From the NCBI RefSeq assembly GCF_026163695.1, contig NZ_JAOTID010000005.1, positions 248,001-312,000 on the forward strand: a stretch of 64,000 nt of DNA, in the 5' to 3' direction. Made by a program: the position numbers and the translations under genes. The notes below the pieces were generated by a model. The model was not told where the DNA came from and searched no databases. It was given only the letters and a program-made list of their open reading frames with translations. Positions 53,286-64,000 of the stretch are shown here, piece after piece (the stretch's first letter is position 1; every line of letters begins with the position of its first letter). This DNA is from Shumkonia mesophila (GTDB taxonomy: Bacteria > Pseudomonadota > Alphaproteobacteria > Rhodospirillales > Shumkoniaceae).

Positions 53286-53721
53286 GGCTGTGGGCACGGT
53301 CCGCGGCGGGGTCCACGTGTTTCCCGTGCGCGTCTACTACGAGGACACGGATGCCGGGGGCGTCGTCTACTACGCCAACTACCTCAAGTTCGCCGAGCGG
53401 GCCCGTACGGATTTGTTAAGGATTCTGGGCATAGAACAGTCCCATTTGGCCGGCGAGGAGGGATTGGTCTTCGTCGTGCGCCGGTGCGCGGCCGATTTTC
53501 TGCGGCCGGCGCATCTCGACGACGGACTGGAAATTCATACCGGAGTCACCGATGTCAAGGGCGCCTCGGTGGACATGAACCAAAGCGTGCGCCGAAACGG
53601 CGACGAATTGGTTCGCATGGAGGTCCGGATTGCCTGTATGAAGCGCGCCGATCCGGGGCGTCCGGCCCGCATTCCCCAGGGGATACGGGCGGCCTTCGAG
53701 GCGTGGCGTGATGAGAGTTAG
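53278..53721 (+). CDS. ybgC: Tol-Pal-associated acyl-CoA thioesterase YbgC
   Basis: YbgC is a hotdog-fold thioesterase hydrolysing short acyl-CoA and linked to phospholipid metabolism near Tol-Pal. The 147-aa product has [35 protein letters not shown], the 4-hydroxybenzoyl-CoA thioesterase active-site Asp in YEDTDAGG, and [24 protein letters not shown]. It begins within the end of ruvB and precedes tolQ, the classical ybgC-tolQRAB-pal order. Confidence 0.95.
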   Translation: MSEAVGTVRGGVHVFPVRVYYEDTDAGGVVYYANYLKFAERARTDLLRILGIEQSHLAGEEGLVFVVRRCAADFLRPAHLDDGLEIHTGVTDVKGASVDMNQSVRRNGDELVRMEVRIACMKRADPGRPARIPQGIRAAFEAWRDES

Positions 53722-53734
53722 CAGGACGTGATTG

Positions 53735-54463
53735 ATGGAAAGAGCGACAATTGATGCGGTTACCCTCGGCGGTTCCGTCGCCGGGCTCGACTTTTCGGTG
53801 TGGAGCCTGTTCGTACGCGCCGACATCGTGGTCCAGGTGGTCATCGTCGGACTGCTGCTGGCCTCGATCTGGTGCTGGGCGGTCATCTTCGAAAAACTGA
53901 TCGGGCTGCGGCGCCTCAACGCCCGGGCCAGCGAGTTCGAGACCGCCTTCTGGTCGGGCGGCTCGCTCGACGCCCTCTACGACAACATCGGCAGCTATCC
54001 GCGCGACCCCATGTCGGCGGTCTTCGTCGCCGCCATGAAGGAGTGGCGGCGCGCCCTGGCCAAGCGCAACGGGACGCGCACCAGCCGGGTCGGCCTTGGC
54101 GATCGCATCGACCGGGTCATGCAGATCACGGTGACGCGCGAGATGGACCGCGCCGAACGCTACATGACATTCCTCGCCTCCACCGGTGCCACGGCGCCGT
54201 TCATCGGGCTGTTCGGCACGGTGTGGGGCATCATGAACAGCTTCCAGTCGATCGCGCTGGCCAAGAACACCAGCCTGGTGGTGGTCGCCCCCGGCATCGC
54301 CGAGGCGCTGTTCGCGACCGCGCTGGGCCTGCTTGCCGCCATTCCGGCGGTGGTCGCCTACAACAAGCTGTCGCGCGAGTTGGACCGCTATGCCGGGCGC
54401 CTCGACAGCTTCGCCGGCGAGTTCTCGGCCATCATCTCGCGGCAGATGGAGGAAGCGGACTGA
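53735..54463 (+). CDS. tolQ: Tol-Pal system protein TolQ
   Basis: TolQ is the three-span inner-membrane component of the proton-driven Tol motor that links the inner membrane to Pal and helps outer-membrane constriction during division. The product of 242 aa has the first span (VVIVGLLLASIWCWAVIF) and a cytoplasmic loop. Two further spans follow around FLASTGATAPFIGLFGTVWGIMNSF and IAEALFATALGLLAAIPAVVAYNKLS, with the family motif GATAPFIGLFGTVWGI. The ATG at 53735 has AGGA 8 nt upstream; a TTG just before it is unlikely to be used. Confidence 0.97.
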   Translation: MERATIDAVTLGGSVAGLDFSVWSLFVRADIVVQVVIVGLLLASIWCWAVIFEKLIGLRRLNARASEFETAFWSGGSLDALYDNIGSYPRDPMSAVFVAAMKEWRRALAKRNGTRTSRVGLGDRIDRVMQITVTREMDRAERYMTFLASTGATAPFIGLFGTVWGIMNSFQSIALAKNTSLVVVAPGIAEALFATALGLLAAIPAVVAYNKLSRELDRYAGRLDSFAGEFSAIISRQMEEAD

Positions 54464-54465
54464 CC

Positions 54466-54939
54466 ATGGCCGTTACGATGCCAAGACGAGGTCTGAAGCG
54501 CCTGGGCGGCCGCCGCGCGAGCCGGCCGATGAGCGACATCAACGTGACGCCGATGGTCGACGTCATGCTGGTTCTTCTCGTCATCTTCATGGTGACGGCG
54601 CCGCTGCTGACCGTCGGCGTGCAGGTCGACCTGCCGAAGACGCAGGCGTCGACCCTGCCGGGCAAGGACGAGCCGCTGGCCGTCTCCATCGACTCGCAGG
54701 GGCGGATCTTCCTTCAGGAAACCGAGATCGAAATCGACAATCTGGCGCCGCGCCTGGTGGCCATCACCCACAACAATTCCGAGGCGAGGATTTTCGTGCG
54801 CGGCGACCGCGCCATCAGTTACGGCCGGGTCATGGAGGTCATGGGCACGATCAACGCGGCCGGTTTCAGCAAAGTGGCCCTGATCACCGAGCAGATGCCG
54901 GAGAAGACTCCGGCCGCAAGGAAGAAGGCGCCCAGATAA
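54466..54939 (+). CDS. tolR: Tol-Pal system protein TolR
   Basis: TolR is a single-span ExbD/TolR protein with a periplasmic domain that regulates TolQ proton flow. The 157-aa product has [26 protein letters not shown], containing the essential membrane Asp (D32, equivalent to E. coli TolR D23). A periplasmic fold ends with [26 protein letters not shown]. It starts 2 nt after tolQ and its stop overlaps the tolA ATG by one base (TAATG). Confidence 0.97.
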   Translation: MAVTMPRRGLKRLGGRRASRPMSDINVTPMVDVMLVLLVIFMVTAPLLTVGVQVDLPKTQASTLPGKDEPLAVSIDSQGRIFLQETEIEIDNLAPRLVAITHNNSEARIFVRGDRAISYGRVMEVMGTINAAGFSKVALITEQMPEKTPAARKKAPR

Positions 54940-55856
54940 TGGACATGCGCCGGAGCATCGCCCTTTCGTGCGTTGCGCACGCCGCGGTTGCCGCCCTGGC
55001 GTACTTCGGACTGCCCGAACTGCGCAATCCGGCGCCGATGGTCGACACTCCGATCATGGTCGAGATCCTGACGGTCGCCGAACGGACCAATGCGCCGCCC
55101 GCCGCTCCCAAGCCGGAAGCGAAGCCGGAGCCGAAACCGGAACCGCCGCCACCGCCGCCACCCGAGGCGAAGGCGGAGCCGGCGCCGCCACCGCCACCCC
55201 CACCCGCGCCCAAGCCCGAGCCGGTGGTGGTGCCGCCGCCGCCGGAACCCAAGCCGGAAGCCAAAAAGCCCGAACCCAAGCCGGAGCCGAAACCGGAACC
55301 CAAGCCCGAGCCGAAGGCGCTGGCGCCCGAGCCGCTCGCCCAGGCCAAGCCGAAGCGCAAGCCGAAGGCGCCCGACACCTTCGCCTCGGTCCTCAAAACG
55401 GTCGAGGACCTGAAACGGCAGGCACCGACCAAGCCCGACCCCACCCGCAAGGAGCCGGACAGGAAGGCGGAGGCCAGCGACACCTTCCAGAATCAGATCG
55501 CCCAGGCCCTGCGTTCGCCGCCGCGCTCCTACGACGCGTCGCAGCCGCTCAGCATCAGCGAGATCGACCTGGTGCGCCAGCAGATCGCCCGCTGCTGGAG
55601 CCTGCCGGCCGGCGCCAAGGACGCCGAGGACCTGATCATCGAGATCCACACCACGATGAACCCCGACGGCACCGTGCGCGAGGCCCGCATCCGCGATCAG
55701 GCCCGCATGCAGAGCGACCCCTATTTCCGCGCCGCCGCGGAAAGCGCACTCCGGGCCGTCCTCAATCCGAAGTGCAGCCCTTTGCGGCTGCCGCCCGCGA
55801 AATACGACCAGTGGAAAGACATGACGTTGAACTTCAATCCGAAGGAAATGTTTTGA
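54939..55856 (+). CDS. tolA: Tol-Pal system protein TolA
   Basis: TolA spans the periplasm to connect TolQR with TolB and Pal. The 305-aa product has an N-terminal membrane anchor ([20 protein letters not shown]). A domain II of about 110 residues follows, built of Pro/Glu/Lys repeats ([12 protein letters not shown]...) rather than the Lys/Ala helix of enterobacterial TolA. The C-terminal globular domain contains [16 protein letters not shown] and [12 protein letters not shown], ending [26 protein letters not shown]. Proline-rich spacers of this kind are usual in alphaproteobacteria. Confidence 0.94.
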   Translation: MDMRRSIALSCVAHAAVAALAYFGLPELRNPAPMVDTPIMVEILTVAERTNAPPAAPKPEAKPEPKPEPPPPPPPEAKAEPAPPPPPPPAPKPEPVVVPPPPEPKPEAKKPEPKPEPKPEPKPEPKALAPEPLAQAKPKRKPKAPDTFASVLKTVEDLKRQAPTKPDPTRKEPDRKAEASDTFQNQIAQALRSPPRSYDASQPLSISEIDLVRQQIARCWSLPAGAKDAEDLIIEIHTTMNPDGTVREARIRDQARMQSDPYFRAAAESALRAVLNPKCSPLRLPPAKYDQWKDMTLNFNPKEMF

Positions 55857-55858
55857 AC

Positions 55859-57205
55859 ATGACGCCTCATCGACGACATTTCATCGCAAAGGCGGTCTGG
55901 GCACTGGCGGCAGCTTGGTGTCTGCTCGGCGTGACGAACGCCGCCGCCGAGCTGCGCATCGACATCACCCAGGGAACGGTCGAGCCGCTGCCGATCGCCG
56001 TCACCGACCTTGTCGGGGGAACGCCGCAGGCGACGCAGTTCGGGCGGGACATCTCGCAGGTGGTGGCCGCCGACCTCGAGCGGTCCGGCCTGTTCAAGCC
56101 CTTGGATTCACGGGCCTTCATCCAGACGGCCGCGGCCTTGAACGTCCTGCCCCGCTTCGGCGACTGGCGGGTGATCAATGCCCAGGCCCTGATGCACGGG
56201 CGGGCCGACGTGCTCGCCGACGGGCGGCTTAAGATCGAATTCCGCCTTTGGGACGTGGTCGCCGAACAGCAGATGGTCGGGCGCGCCTATACCAGCACCA
56301 CGGGCAACTGGCGGCGCGTCGCCCACATCATCGCCGACGCCATCTACGAACGGATCACCGGCGAGACGGGATATTTCGACACCCAGCTCGTCTACATCTC
56401 GGAAAGCGGCCCGGCCGACCGGCGGATCAAGCGGCTGGCCATCATGGACCAGGATGGCGCCAACCATCAGTTCCTGACCAAGGGCAACGAACTGGTCCTG
56501 ACGCCCCGCTTCTCGCCCAACCGGCGGGAAATCACCTTCCTGTCCTATTTCCAGAGATCGCCTCGCGTCTACATCTTCGACCTCGACACCGGCCGCCAGG
56601 AAATCCTGGGCGAATTCCCCGGCATGACCTTCGCGCCCCGCTTCTCGCCGGACGGCAAGGCGGTGATCATGAGCATGGCGCAGGACGGCAACACCGACAT
56701 CTATCAGATGGATCTGCGCACCCGGGTGTCGAAGCGGCTGACCAACCATTCGGCCATCGACACCTCGCCGGACTTTTCTCCCGACGGCCGGCAGGTCGTG
56801 TTCGACTCGGACCGCGGCGGCACGCAGCAGCTTTACGTCATGGATGCCGACGGCCGCAACGTCAAGCGGATCAGTTACGGGGCCGGGCGGTACGCCACGC
56901 CGGTATGGTCGCCGCGCGGCGACCTCATCGCCTTCACGAAGATTGCCAACGGCCGGTTCTACATCGGCGTGATGGGCGTGAACGGTGGCGCCGAACGCCT
57001 GCTCGCCGAAGGCTTCCTGGTCGAGGGGCCGACATGGTCGCCCAACGGCCGGGTTCTTATTTATTTCCGCGAGGTTCCTTCGGGGAAAGACGGCAAGGAT
57101 ACCCGCTCGCGCCTGTACTCGATCGACTTGACAGGATACAACGAACGCGAGATGGTAACGCCGCTCGACGCCTCCGATCCAGCGTGGTCCCCCTTGATTC
57201 CATGA
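55859..57205 (+). CDS. tolB: Tol-Pal system periplasmic protein TolB
   Basis: TolB is a periplasmic beta-propeller that binds Pal. The 448-aa product has a signal peptide ([23 protein letters not shown]), an N-terminal domain ([17 protein letters not shown] ... [21 protein letters not shown]) and propeller blades with repeated NxxxFSPDGR-like segments ([43 protein letters not shown]). The ATG at 55859 is 2 nt after the tolA stop. It is followed by about 160 nt before pal. Confidence 0.97.
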   Translation: MTPHRRHFIAKAVWALAAAWCLLGVTNAAAELRIDITQGTVEPLPIAVTDLVGGTPQATQFGRDISQVVAADLERSGLFKPLDSRAFIQTAAALNVLPRFGDWRVINAQALMHGRADVLADGRLKIEFRLWDVVAEQQMVGRAYTSTTGNWRRVAHIIADAIYERITGETGYFDTQLVYISESGPADRRIKRLAIMDQDGANHQFLTKGNELVLTPRFSPNRREITFLSYFQRSPRVYIFDLDTGRQEILGEFPGMTFAPRFSPDGKAVIMSMAQDGNTDIYQMDLRTRVSKRLTNHSAIDTSPDFSPDGRQVVFDSDRGGTQQLYVMDADGRNVKRISYGAGRYATPVWSPRGDLIAFTKIANGRFYIGVMGVNGGAERLLAEGFLVEGPTWSPNGRVLIYFREVPSGKDGKDTRSRLYSIDLTGYNEREMVTPLDASDPAWSPLIP

Positions 57206-57368
57206 CGGCCTCGGCATATAGTCCCATATGACAAGGAGACTTCGTGGCGTTCGCGAAGTCCGCCTTTTATTTGCAGGACACCGGCACGCGAATAGGTCGA
57301 GACGATGGTCTCCACGGTTCGCGTGTGTATCTTCGTCAGCCAAGTACTCCGAAAGAGGGGATGTTTAC

Positions 57369-57887
57369 ATGCGCTTTAAAGTTTTGGCAGTAGTTGCCGC
57401 TGTGGCATTGATCGCGGGTTGTGAGACAGCTCCCGAACAGTCAGCTGCGGCGAGTGGGGCTGGCGGCTCTGCCCAGCCGACCGCGTCCGCGCCGGCCCGC
57501 ATGGGCCCGGTGGCCGGCTCGAAGGAAGACTTCGTGGTCAACGTCGGCGACCGCGTGTTCTTCGATTTCGACAAGTTCGATCTGAAGCCCGAGGCTCAGG
57601 CGACCTTGAAGAAGCAGGCGGGGTGGCTCCAGAAGTACCCGAGCGTCGCCGTCACGGTCGAAGGCCATGCCGACGAACGCGGCACGCGCGAGTACAACTT
57701 GGCGCTCGGCGAGCGTCGCGCCAACTCGGTGAAGGATTACCTCTCGGCTCTCGGCATCGCCCGGACCCGGGTCAACATCATTTCCTACGGCAAGGAACGC
57801 CCGGTGGCCCTCGGCCATGACGAGGCGGCCTGGTCGCAGAACCGTCGCGCGGTGACGACCCTCACCTCCGGTGCCGCCGGAAGCTGA
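57369..57887 (+). CDS. pal: Peptidoglycan-associated lipoprotein Pal
   Basis: Pal anchors the outer membrane to peptidoglycan and is the target of TolB. The 172-aa product has a lipoprotein signal with lipobox IAGC (acylated C18), a polar linker, and an OmpA-like domain (VFFDFDKFDLKPEAQATL ... VTVEGHADERGTREYNLALGERRANSVKDYL). GAGGGG lies 8 nt upstream of the ATG at 57369. A very strong terminator follows the gene. Confidence 0.98.
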   Translation: MRFKVLAVVAAVALIAGCETAPEQSAAASGAGGSAQPTASAPARMGPVAGSKEDFVVNVGDRVFFDFDKFDLKPEAQATLKKQAGWLQKYPSVAVTVEGHADERGTREYNLALGERRANSVKDYLSALGIARTRVNIISYGKERPVALGHDEAAWSQNRRAVTTLTSGAAGS

Positions 57888-57910
57888 GTTTCGTAAGCCG
57901 GAATGACGTA

Positions 57911-57964
57911 TTTGGGCGCCAGCCCTTTCCGGAATGTCCGGTAAGGGCGGCGCCCAAATTTTGC
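57911..57964 (+). terminator. Strong terminator after pal
   Basis: TTTGGGCGCC, AGCCCTT and TCCGG pair in register with CCGGT, AAGGGC and GGCGCCCAAA (57911-57958), a long nested stem followed by TTTTG. It is the longest hairpin terminator in the window and separates pal from cpoB. Confidence 0.9.
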
Positions 57965-58046
57965 CCTAAACTCGCGGCATGATCCGGTGCGTTGCGCAAC
58001 TGTCATTACGGAACGGGTCCAGGGACCTGGCCCAGGGGAGAGCATG

Positions 58047-59144
58047 ATGAGCGTTGTCATCCGCTCGGCGAGCAACCGTGGAATCAGAGCGGCCCGTCTG
58101 TTGGGGCTCGCATTGGCGTCGGCCGTATTCCTGGCCGCTCTTCCGGCGTCTTCCCAGGAGGCCGATCTGAAGCCGCTGATGGACCGCCTGCAGCGGCTTG
58201 AACGCGACATCCAGACGATGAACATCCAGATGTCGCGGGGCGGCATGGCGCCGCCGCCGCTGTCCGGCAGTTCGTCGGCGCCATCGTCCGACATGAGCCT
58301 GGGCGGGGACCAGCCGGGGAACGCGCGGCTTGAGGTGCGCCTGACCGCGTTGGAGAACGAGGTGCGCGCCGTGACCGGGCGGGTCGAGGAAGCCGGCCAT
58401 CAGATCGACCAGGTCAACCAGCGTCTCGAAAAGCTGATCGGCGACATGGATTTCCGCCTGAGCCAACTCGAAAGAGGCGGAGCCGAGGTCCGGGGACAGG
58501 CGCCAGGGACCCCGCCGCGCCAAACGGCGGAAGGCAGCCAGGCTGGCACATCCGCCATGACAGCGCCGTCGTCCGGGCAGATGGCGCGGCCGAATTCTTC
58601 GGCGCCGGGCCTGGCGCCGCCCCCCGGCGTGCTGGGAACGCTGCCCAGGCAGGATGCCGAGCGGGCCGGCCAAGGGACCGTCGCACCATCGACCGGCGGC
58701 GGGGCGCAGCAAGCCCAGGCGCAATCGGCCACCGTCAAGCCCGGCGCGCTGCCGGCGGGGTCGCCGAAAGAGCAATACGACCATGCCTTCGGGCTGTTGC
58801 GGCAGGCCCGTTACGACGAGGCCGAGGCGGCGTTGCGCGCCTTTCTCGATTCCCACCCCAAGGACCCTTTGGCCGGCAACGCCAACTACTGGCTGGGCGA
58901 AAGCTTCTACGTGCGGGCCGACTACGTTCGGGCGGCGGAAGTATTCCTCGAGGGTTACCAGCGCGAACCGAAGGGTTCGAAGGCAGCCGACACGCTGCTC
59001 AAACTCGGCATGTCGCTGTCGAACCTCGACAAGAAGCGCGAAGCGTGCGCCGCTTTCGACAAGCTGACCAAGGAATTTCCCGGCGCACCCGGCACCATCC
59101 AGCAGGTGGTCACTCGGGAACGCCAGAAGAACGCCTGCAAGTAG
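58047..59144 (+). CDS. cpoB: Tol-Pal accessory protein CpoB/YbgF
   Basis: CpoB coordinates peptidoglycan synthesis with outer-membrane constriction. The 365-aa product has a signal peptide (LLGLALASAVFLAALPASS, then QEADL). An N-terminal trimeric coiled coil follows (LKPLMDRLQRLERDIQTMNIQMS and LEVRLTALENEVRAVTGRVEEAGHQIDQVNQRLEKL), then a long Pro/Ala/Gly/Ser-rich linker. The C-terminal TPR domain (EQYDHAFGLLRQARYDEAEAALRAFL ... GNANYWLGESFYVRADYVRAAEVFLEGY) ends the protein. The tandem ATGATG (58044/58047) follows AGGGGAG; I chose the second for spacing. Confidence 0.94.
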   Translation: MSVVIRSASNRGIRAARLLGLALASAVFLAALPASSQEADLKPLMDRLQRLERDIQTMNIQMSRGGMAPPPLSGSSSAPSSDMSLGGDQPGNARLEVRLTALENEVRAVTGRVEEAGHQIDQVNQRLEKLIGDMDFRLSQLERGGAEVRGQAPGTPPRQTAEGSQAGTSAMTAPSSGQMARPNSSAPGLAPPPGVLGTLPRQDAERAGQGTVAPSTGGGAQQAQAQSATVKPGALPAGSPKEQYDHAFGLLRQARYDEAEAALRAFLDSHPKDPLAGNANYWLGESFYVRADYVRAAEVFLEGYQREPKGSKAADTLLKLGMSLSNLDKKREACAAFDKLTKEFPGAPGTIQQVVTRERQKNACK

Positions 59145-59209
59145 TGTCCGTCCGGTAGATGCGGACGGCCGGCGCCGGCCTCGGCGGCGGCAATCCGCCC
59201 GGTGGAGCG

Positions 59210-60577
59210 ATGGTCCGACCCGTTTCCGACCTGGAATTCAGTGCCTTGATGGCGGCGCTCGGCCCGTTCGAGCGCCACGCCCGTATCGCTGTCGCCCTGT
59301 CGGGCGGCCCCGACAGCATGGCGCTCTGCGTGTTGGCCGATGCCTGGGCGCGCCGCCAGGGCGGCCGCGTCGTCGCGTTGACGGTCGATCACCGGCTGCG
59401 GCCGGACTCCACGGCCGAGGCGGCCGCGGTCGGCGACTGGATGGACGCTCTCGGCATCGAGCATCGGATCTTGACCTGGGAAGGGACCAAGCCCCTGGCT
59501 GCCATCCAGGCCAAGGCGCGAACCGCCCGCTATGACCTGCTGGCCGGATGGTGCCGGCGGGCCGGCATCCTTCATCTGGCGCTGGCCCACGAATTGGAGG
59601 ACCAGGCGGAAACGCTCCTGATGCGCCTGGCGCGGGGCAGCGGGGCGCACGGCCTGGCCGGCATGAGCGCCATCAGCGAAACGGCGGGGGTGCGCATCCT
59701 GCGTCCGCTGCTCGCCGTCGAACGGGCCCGCCTGGCGGCGACGTTGCGCGCGCGCAAGCAGCCGTGGGTCGAGGACCCATCGAACCGCGATACGGCCTAC
59801 GCGCGCGTCCGCGTCCGCCAGTGGCTGCCGGCCTTGGCGCAAGCGGGATGCGGCATGGCCCACCTGAAGCGGTTGGCCGAAACGTTCGCCGCCCGCCGGG
59901 CGGAAGGCGAGGACGGGATCGCCGGCCTGCTGGCCCGCGCGTGCCGTCTGTCTCCGGCCGGACATGCCGCGCTCGATCCGGCCGCGTTGGCGGCGGCGGC
60001 GCCGGCGACGGCGCGGGGCGCAGTGTCGCGCGTCCTCTGCACGGTCGGCGGCGGCGCCTACCCGGCCGCCCGCGACAAGGTCGACGCGCTGTGGTCGTGG
60101 ATGGCCGGGGGCGCCGGCCCGTCGTCGGCGACGCTGGCCCGGTGTCGATTGCTGCGCCGGGCCGGCGAAATCGTCGTCTGCCGGGAAGGCCGGCACCTGC
60201 CGGCCCCCGTCGCCGCGGGGGCGGGCGAAAGGGTCTTCTGGGACGAACGCTTCGACATCGAGATGGCCGATCCCGCGACCGGCAACGGTGCCGCCGTGGT
60301 CGGCGATGCGATGCTGGTTCCGCTCGGCCGCGAGGGGTGGGCCGAGGTCCTCGACCGGGCGCCCGACCGGCGGCGGTCGTCCATTCCTCATCCGGCCCGG
60401 CTGACGTTGCCCGCCCTTCGCGATTCGGCCGGAATTGTCGAGGTTCCTTTTCTCGGCTACCGGCGACGCCGGGACGAGGAGGCGCCGAGTTTCTTCAAAA
60501 AGATCGTTTTTTCGCCGCGAAACTCCCTCTCGGGTGTAGGGTTTTGCCTTGCGCCGGGGGTTTCGCATACTATCTGA
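59210..60577 (+). CDS. tilS: tRNA(Ile)-lysidine synthetase
   Basis: TilS modifies the wobble cytidine of tRNA-Ile(CAU) to lysidine so that it reads AUA. The 455-aa product has the PP-loop motif IAVALSGGPDSMALCVL near the N-terminus, VDHRLRPDSTAEA, and HELEDQAETLLMRLARGSGAHGLAGM with the catalytic HxxxDQxET variant. A long C-terminal region follows. The ATG at 59210 with GGAG just upstream is preferred over the ATG at 59159. It lies between cpoB and ftsH, the usual cpoB-tilS-ftsH order. Confidence 0.94.
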   Translation: MVRPVSDLEFSALMAALGPFERHARIAVALSGGPDSMALCVLADAWARRQGGRVVALTVDHRLRPDSTAEAAAVGDWMDALGIEHRILTWEGTKPLAAIQAKARTARYDLLAGWCRRAGILHLALAHELEDQAETLLMRLARGSGAHGLAGMSAISETAGVRILRPLLAVERARLAATLRARKQPWVEDPSNRDTAYARVRVRQWLPALAQAGCGMAHLKRLAETFAARRAEGEDGIAGLLARACRLSPAGHAALDPAALAAAAPATARGAVSRVLCTVGGGAYPAARDKVDALWSWMAGGAGPSSATLARCRLLRRAGEIVVCREGRHLPAPVAAGAGERVFWDERFDIEMADPATGNGAAVVGDAMLVPLGREGWAEVLDRAPDRRRSSIPHPARLTLPALRDSAGIVEVPFLGYRRRRDEEAPSFFKKIVFSPRNSLSGVGFCLAPGVSHTI

Positions 60578-60653
60578 TGAGAAGCGGTAGGACGGCGGGG
60601 TCCGCCGCGCCGTGTGCGGTTGTCGAACCGGCCGATGCAGGAAGGAAGCTTTC

Positions 60654-62590
<1,937 letters not shown>

Positions 62591-62594
<4 letters not shown>

Positions 62595-63709
62595 GCCGAG
62601 CCACCGGCCGCCTCAAGAAAGCCGAGGGCCCCGCGTTTCCGCGGGGCTTTCTGCATGCGGGCGACGATCCGGCGGCGCGGGTCTATGTCCGGCCGCTCGA
62701 TGGAGCGGCCTTTGCCGCGTGCCGGCCGCGGCACTGCGAGGTGCTGATCCGTCAAGCCGAAGGGACCGCTTCCCTCACCGCGCCGACCGGCGAGATCGTC
62801 GCCTGGGCGGCGGCGGAGGGAGACGGCCTCGCCCGCCACGTCGCGGCGACGCTGGACGCCATCGCCGCCGTGCGGGCCCCGTTCGCCGGCCTGGCGGCGG
62901 ACAGGCCGCTCGTCATGGGGGTCATCAACGTCACCCCCGACAGCTTTTCCGACGGCGGAGAGTTCCTGGAGGTCGGGCTGGCCATCGAACACGGACGCCG
63001 GCTGGCCGCCGAGGGGGCGGACATCCTCGACGTCGGCGGCGAATCGACCCGTCCGGGAGCGGCCGCGGTCTCGCTGGAAAGCGAGATGGCCCGGGTGCTG
63101 CCGGTGGTGCGCGCCCTGGCGGCGGAGGGCTTCGTCGTTTCCGTCGACACCCGGCGGGCCGCCGTCATGAAGGCGGCGCTTGAGGCCGGCGCCCGCATCG
63201 TCAACGACATCACCGCGCTCGCGGGCGAAACGGCGTCCCCGCGGGTGGCGGCCGGGGCGGCGGCGCCGGTCGTGCTCATGCACATGCAGGGCGAGCCGGG
63301 CACCATGCAGAACGATCCCCGCTACGCCGACGCCGCGCTCGACGTTTTCGATTACCTGCGCGATCGCATCGCGGCGTGCGAGGCGGCGGGCATTCCCAGG
63401 CAGCGTATCGCCGTTGATCCCGGCATCGGTTTCGGCAAGACTGTTGCCCACAACCTGCGCATTCTCGGCCGCCTGGAGCTTTTCCTCGGCCTGGGGTGCG
63501 TGACCGTGCTGGGAGTATCGCGCAAGAGCTTCATCGGGCGACTGAGCCGCGGCGAGCCGCCGGCGGAGCGGCTGGCCGGATCGCTGGCGGCGGCGCTGGC
63601 CGGGGCCGCCAGGGGGGCTCATATCCTGCGCGTCCACGATGTGGCGGAGACGCGCCAGGCGCTTGCCGTGTGGCGGGCCATCGCCGAGGCCGAGACGGTA
63701 CCGGCCTGA
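62591..63709 (+). CDS. folP: Dihydropteroate synthase with N-terminal extension
   Basis: FolP condenses p-aminobenzoate with dihydropterin pyrophosphate; it is the target of sulfonamides. The 372-aa protein has the core motifs [17 protein letters not shown] (from about residue 107), [58 protein letters not shown] and [11 protein letters not shown]. The core is of usual length, but about 105 extra residues precede it. This extension has its own alternating strand/helix pattern and no clear homology. Extended FolP proteins are known in alphaproteobacteria. It overlaps ftsH by 4 nt. Confidence 0.96.
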
Positions 63710-63804
63710 GAATTCCCGCTGCGGTCGGGTCGTCGTAAGAAAGAGTTGGCAAAGCGGCGGCTCTGATGTACCTCCCGGCGCACGGGATTTGATCGGTCTG
63801 GGCC

Positions 63805-64000
63805 ATGACACGGAAATATTTCGGAACCGACGGCATTCGAGGCACCGCCAATCGCGAACCGATGACCGCCGAGACGGCGCTCAAGGTCGGGATGGGGGCG
63901 GGGGTCCATTTCACCAACGGCAATCACCGCCACCGTGTGGTCATCGGCAAGGACACCCGCCTTTCCGGCTATCTGATCGAGCCGGCGCTGACGGCGGGGT
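63805..64000 (+). CDS. glmM: Phosphoglucosamine mutase GlmM (partial, runs off the right edge)
   Basis: GlmM converts glucosamine 6-phosphate to glucosamine 1-phosphate for peptidoglycan and LPS. The visible 65 residues begin [33 protein letters not shown] and continue [21 protein letters not shown]. This is the GlmM N-terminus, with the TDGIRG and KDTRLSG motifs. The active serine segment lies beyond the edge. folP-glmM is the usual order. No promoter is evident in the 95-nt gap. Confidence 0.97.
   Translation, partial: MTRKYFGTDGIRGTANREPMTAETALKVGMGAGVHFTNGNHRHRVVIGKDTRLSGYLIEPALTAG

Overview
The window is a dense, GC-rich stretch of an alphaproteobacterial chromosome, most likely a Rhodospirillales (Magnetospirillum/Rhodospirillum-like) organism. 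The evidence is a set of lineage markers: a three-subunit proton-translocating transhydrogenase (pntAA-pntAB-pntB), a COQ9-family protein, a TrcR (DUF1013) cell-cycle regulator with a DUF1192 neighbour, recA followed by alaS with GTTC-N7-GTTC type LexA operators, 6S RNA between zapA and 5-formyl-THF cyclo-ligase, and the run yebC-ruvCAB-ybgC-tolQRAB-pal-cpoB-tilS-ftsH-folP-glmM. No tRNA, rRNA or CRISPR array was seen.

Layout. 1-3.1 kb is an accessory segment, visibly AT-richer than the rest. It holds a HEPN-like protein whose start codon overlaps that of a divergent 43-aa protein, a RhuM-family protein, and an IS1595-type transposase coupled to a small upstream gene. 3.1-7.2 kb is recA (two candidate LexA operators) and alaS. 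7.2-11.8 kb carries a membrane protein, a periplasmic cyclophilin, the MeaB GTPase and pyruvate kinase. 11.8-13.8 kb is a three-gene operon for a YeiH-type transporter with two small proteins. 14.4-21.9 kb has a UDP-glucuronate epimerase, PanE-like reductase, acyl-CoA ligase, oligoendopeptidase F, an AarF-like kinase and a YbjQ protein. 22.2-25.2 kb is the transhydrogenase operon. 25.3-31.8 kb has PhoX, rpsU, peptide deformylase, COQ9, PurE, a degenerate GGDEF protein and a lactonase. 31.9-37.9 kb has two DUF465 proteins, phosphofructokinase, TrcR, DUF1192, a gap with two predicted small RNAs, Hsp20 with a ROSE-type thermometer, a degenerate cyclase and rpmE. 38-42.8 kb is an MFS pump and a three-gene MotA/MotB/OmpA-like locus. 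42.9-47.6 kb has an inositol phosphatase, efp, thiE, a frameshifted sulfatase-modifying-factor gene and gap. 47.8-64 kb is a nearly continuous + strand run: zapA, 6S RNA, 5-FCL, ymdB, yebC, ruvCAB, tol-pal, tilS, ftsH, folP and the start of glmM.

How it fits together. Most genes are housekeeping: DNA repair (recA, ruvCAB), translation (alaS, efp, rpsU, rpmE, tilS, def), central carbon metabolism (pfk, gap, pyk), redox balance (pntAA/AB/B) and envelope integrity (tol-pal, ftsH, glmM). The most novel-looking signal is non-coding. At 34.8-35.0 kb two short transcription units lie in tandem, each with promoter-like elements and an intrinsic terminator. The first has a perfect CtrA-type box (TTAA-N7-TTAA) over its predicted -35 and an exposed CCUCCC anti-Shine-Dalgarno stretch. 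The second is perfectly complementary to the first over 15 nt. That suggests a cell-cycle-controlled small RNA encoded beside its own antisense or sponge RNA. Other points of interest are nested palindromic repeats that abut stop codons, two signalling domains that have lost catalytic residues, and the motor-like MotA/MotB/OmpA locus.
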